Origin: an uncultured Verrucomicrobiales bacterium
GTDB taxonomy: Bacteria; Verrucomicrobiota; Verrucomicrobiia; Verrucomicrobiales; Akkermansiaceae
NCBI GenBank assembly: GCA_938001985.1
Contig: CALLBE010000077.1
Span: 1 to 7,894, forward strand
Reading direction: 5' to 3'
Length of the DNA stretch: 7,894 nt
In this document: piece by piece, positions 5,520 through 7,894 of the stretch
Layout: every line of letters starts with the position of its first letter
Numbering within the stretch: position 1 is the first letter of the stretch
The notes under the pieces: generated by a model
Database searches by the model: none
What the model saw: the letters and a program-made list of their open reading frames with translations, nothing else
What the model was told of the DNA's origin: nothing
Made by a program: the position numbers and the translations under genes

Positions 5520-6790
5520 GACAGCTGACCCTGGGTTGAAGTTGAATTTCCTGTTGCGGTTGATGGTGATAAAGAAGGTGTAGAAGAGGCTGGAATCGGT
5601 TGGCCGTGCGGGTCGTGTTTTGGATAAGCCAGTATTTTCGCAATTTCCTCCACTTCATGATCGAGTAAGAGGTGCTCAATTTTATCCGCATCCGCATGAA
5701 CATGGTCGCTGGGATAGCCAAGTTGCTCGGTCAAGTAGGTTTCCCAAAGGCGGTGTTTTCGAATTAATTGCTCAGCGGCTTCTTTTCCTTTAGAAGTGAG
5801 AAGAACCTGGCCTTCTTTTTGAATGATTTGCTCAAGCTTTTCCAGCTCCTGAAGTGTCTTTTGAAAGGCTTTGGGCAGTTCAGAAAATAGAGGGGACTCC
5901 TTCTTTTTATACAGCCATTTGAGGGCGTGATGGCCTTCAATTAAGCTATTTTGAACTCGTTTTGCACGGAAGGATTTAAGCCAGCCGTGATGAGGTGAGA
6001 AGATCGTGGATAATATAAAAATCAAAGAAGCAGTGATCGTTACCAAAGGACCTGCAGGAATGGAGGTGAAAAACCAAGAGCCGAGGACACCAATCAAGGA
6101 GGAGACAAGCGCAATCCCTATGGAAATAAGGGTGAGCTTTTTCATGCTGTCGGTTAATAAATGAGCCGTTGTCGCTGGAATGATGAGTAGAGAAGAGACT
6201 AAAATGACACCGATGCATTGAACCGAAATCACGATGGCTAAGGTGACGAGAGAGTAAAAAACCAAATTGATGAGGAAGCTTGAGTAGCCTAAATTAATAG
6301 CAAAAGAGGGGTCAAAACTCGTCACGAGAAGAGGTCGTTGGAAGATCCATGTGAGGCTTAAAACCAGAACCGCGGCAATGGTGATTGAGTAGGTGTCAGT
6401 GAGTGAGAGATTACTCATCTGACCAAATAGGAAGTTATCAACACCGGCTAATTTGGAAGACCAGTCACCATAAGAAATTAACATGACTCCTATCCCAAAA
6501 AAGCCGCCTAGAATCAGTCCCATTGAGGTGTCTGTTTTCAATTTAGTGACTTGATTGAGTAAGTTGAGAAGCCAAATGGCGAATAAGGACACCGCTGATG
6601 AGGTGAGGAAGATTACCCAGAGGTTGCGTTCTTCAGATAATAAAAAGCCTAAAATAACCCCGGGTAAAATGGCATGTGAGATCATGTCTCCCAATAGGGA
6701 AATTCGCCTCACCAAGGCATGAGGACCCACTGCCCCACAAATCAGCCCCACCATGATGGAGGTGATAATGGCGAGTAGTAAGGTATTCAC
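5516..6790 (-). CDS. Metal ABC transporter permease fused to a DtxR/MntR-like domain (YtgCR-like)
   Basis: This is a 424-residue two-part protein. Residues 1-270 are an ABC-3 permease with about eight or nine membrane segments, the motif LLGDMISHAILPGVILGF (32-49), and the usual end SPHHG (265-269). A short basic linker (271-285) leads to a DtxR-type cytoplasmic domain: a winged-helix-like part (286-340) closing with the LTSKGKEAA wing (331-339), then the metal-binding/dimerisation part (341-400) with RKHRLWETYL (344-353), HVHADADKIEHLL (363-375) and DPHGQPIP (393-400). A Ser/Thr/Pro tail (401-424) follows; no SH3-like third domain is present. By alignment in my head, His346, Glu350, His365, Asp369, Glu372 and His373 occupy DtxR His79, Glu83, His98, Cys102, Glu105 and His106. 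Chlamydial YtgC-YtgR has the same layout and releases a repressor. The start is GTG at 6790, 45 bases after an in-frame stop, with no Shine-Dalgarno. The partner permease follows with an ATGA overlap. Confidence 0.92.
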   Translation of the reverse strand: MNTLLLAIITSIMVGLICGAVGPHALVRRISLLGDMISHAILPGVILGFLLSEERNLWVIFLTSSAVSLFAIWLLNLLNQVTKLKTDTSMGLILGGFFGIGVMLISYGDWSSKLAGVDNFLFGQMSNLSLTDTYSITIAAVLVLSLTWIFQRPLLVTSFDPSFAINLGYSSFLINLVFYSLVTLAIVISVQCIGVILVSSLLIIPATTAHLLTDSMKKLTLISIGIALVSSLIGVLGSWFFTSIPAGPLVTITASLIFILSTIFSPHHGWLKSFRAKRVQNSLIEGHHALKWLYKKKESPLFSELPKAFQKTLQELEKLEQIIQKEGQVLLTSKGKEAAEQLIRKHRLWETYLTEQLGYPSDHVHADADKIEHLLLDHEVEEIAKILAYPKHDPHGQPIPASSTPSLSPSTATGNSTSTQGQLS

Positions 6791-6835
6791 AAAAGCAGTT
6801 GAATTAAGAAAAAGTAGGGAAGCTGGAAAAGGAGA

Positions 6836-7894
6836 TTATTTAATATCGCCTAAAGCTAGCATGACGTAGGCCGTAACGAGGAGTGGGTCTTTTTCCCACC
6901 AGCGAGCATTGGTGTTGGCCCAGCTTCCATCTTTTGCCTGTGTTTGAACTAAGAGGCTGCCGAGTTGGTTTCTCCAGTTGATTGTTTTTCCATCGGCTAA
7001 AATGAGAAAGTCAATATTGGCACTGTTCAAGGACTTGGCCATGGCTTGGTAGTAGTAGTAGAGGCCTTGTAAGCCCATCCCTGGGTTTTCTTTTAGGGTG
7101 TAATTTTTAGAGATCCACTCTTTGACGGCGACTACGCGAGGGTCATCAATGCTGAGGTCTGCGTAGATCAAAGACATCAAGCCTGCGTAGGAAATAGAGC
7201 CGTAGGACCGTAGGGCAGTTTTGCCATTGGGAAGGGTTTCCTCGCCTGCTTTTGAGTTGCCAGGGAAATAAACAAAGCCCCCTTTGTTTTTTGCATCATC
7301 TGAGGCCCAAGGTTGATCATTGGTTTCTGTGAGGTTTTGAGCGCGAGAGACAAAAGTTAGAGCACTGTCCCAGTCCAGACGTGGCTGGTTGTCATTTTCT
7401 TTTAACAGCTTCTTGGAAGCCTTCAGTGCTTGAAGCGCGAAATAGGTGTTGGATAAATCAGAGTGAGAGTAGCGATTGCCATAACCAACGCCACCAGTAA
7501 AAGGTTCGTCACTGCTTTCGATATCCCCTGTTTTTTGTTGTCCCACGAGAAACTTCCTAGCCTTGAGAATGGCAGCGCGATCAGCTTCACGATTGTACGT
7601 GCTTAAGGCCAATACAGAGAGCGCGGTGTTGTAGGTGAATAAACCCTCATCGGCATAAATACCGCCATTTTCCTTTTGATTTTTCAGTAGGAAATCTAAT
7701 CCCTTTTGAACTTTTATCTCATTTTCAAGGGATAGTTTCGGACCATTTAATATTCCTTGAATAGCCAAGCCTGTCATTGCTGGCGTGGATTTGTCTCCCC
7801 AGTAGCCCTCTGAGTGTTGCTGTTCGAGGAGATAATGTTGAGCGGATTTTAAGGCGTGGTTGATCTCTTGAAGTAATGAGTAGTCAACTTTTTC
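6836..7894 (-). CDS. Prenyltransferase/squalene-oxidase-repeat protein (5' end beyond window)
   Basis: The frame stays open from 7894 to a TAA at 6836 (352 residues visible), so the true start is outside the window; the ATG at 7777 falls inside a repeat and is not the start. The protein has the alpha/alpha-toroid repeats of the squalene-cyclase and prenyltransferase-beta superfamily. QW-type motifs Q-x3-G-x-W appear as QHSEGYW (26-32), QKENGGI (73-79) and QAKDGSW (319-325), alternating with small-residue helices such as NTALSVLAL and TAYVMLAL. The last helix runs almost to the stop, suggesting a complete C-terminus. No acidic DxDD motif of squalene-hopene cyclases is seen in the visible part, so catalytic activity is uncertain; a related but non-cyclase role (secreted or envelope repeat protein) is possible. 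The permease gene starts 45 bases after its stop, so the two may be cotranscribed, but no functional link to metal uptake is evident. Confidence 0.85.
   Translation of the reverse strand, partial: EKVDYSLLQEINHALKSAQHYLLEQQHSEGYWGDKSTPAMTGLAIQGILNGPKLSLENEIKVQKGLDFLLKNQKENGGIYADEGLFTYNTALSVLALSTYNREADRAAILKARKFLVGQQKTGDIESSDEPFTGGVGYGNRYSHSDLSNTYFALQALKASKKLLKENDNQPRLDWDSALTFVSRAQNLTETNDQPWASDDAKNKGGFVYFPGNSKAGEETLPNGKTALRSYGSISYAGLMSLIYADLSIDDPRVVAVKEWISKNYTLKENPGMGLQGLYYYYQAMAKSLNSANIDFLILADGKTINWRNQLGSLLVQTQAKDGSWANTNARWWEKDPLLVTAYVMLALGDIK

Noticed and set aside
6791..6835. Operator for self-regulation by the fused DtxR domain just upstream of its gene
   Set aside because: The 45-base gap contains no palindrome resembling DtxR or MntR boxes; if one exists it is more likely before the first gene of the operon, outside the window.
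7775..7777. ATG at 7777 as the start of the squalene-cyclase-repeat gene
   Set aside because: The frame stays open to the window edge and the 39 preceding codons encode a further repeat with a Q-x3-G-x-W motif, so the gene is truncated by the window.

Overview
The window is a compact bacterial chromosome segment of moderate GC (mid-40s percent by eye, not counted), with every supported gene on the minus strand. Reading in the direction of transcription (right to left) it holds: the 3' part of a squalene-cyclase/prenyltransferase-repeat protein that enters from the right edge; a metal ABC transporter permease fused to a DtxR/MntR-like metal-sensing domain; a second metal ABC permease; mnmA (tRNA 2-thiouridylase); a terminator; a class Ib aspartate-type aminotransferase; a short-chain dehydrogenase/reductase; grpE; one or two terminators; and the N-terminal part of a SulP-family anion transporter that leaves at the left edge.

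The organism is most likely a free-living member of the Planctomycetes-Verrucomicrobia-Chlamydiae group, perhaps Verrucomicrobiota. This is inferred from the permease-repressor fusion followed by a second permease (the arrangement of chlamydial ytgCR-ytgD), the squalene-cyclase-like repeat protein, and the lack of clear Shine-Dalgarno sequences. It has not been tested by any search.

Right block (3557-7894): the fused permease and second permease overlap by 4 bases (ATGA), the second permease overlaps mnmA by 44 bases, and the repeat protein ends only 45 bases before the GTG start of the fused permease. These four genes look like one transcription unit that ends at an inverted repeat whose 5' arm includes the last codons of mnmA. 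The ATPase and the metal-binding lipoprotein that the permeases need are not in the window. Left-centre block (810-3388): aminotransferase, SDR and grpE lie in series with gaps of 62 and 120 bases; grpE may also have its own promoter. Left block (1-665): the SulP gene, separated from grpE by terminator-like hairpins.

The most notable item is the permease-DtxR fusion at 5516-6790. It keeps most of the metal-ligand positions of the DtxR/MntR family, but its helix-turn-helix looks about seven residues too short. The closest characterised relative is chlamydial YtgCR, where the C-terminal half is released as an iron-dependent repressor. Here the sequence leaves open whether the domain is a repressor or a sensor that gates the transporter. 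No CRISPR arrays, tRNA or rRNA genes, insertion sequences or other mobile elements were seen, and no stretch over 300 bases lacks a gene.
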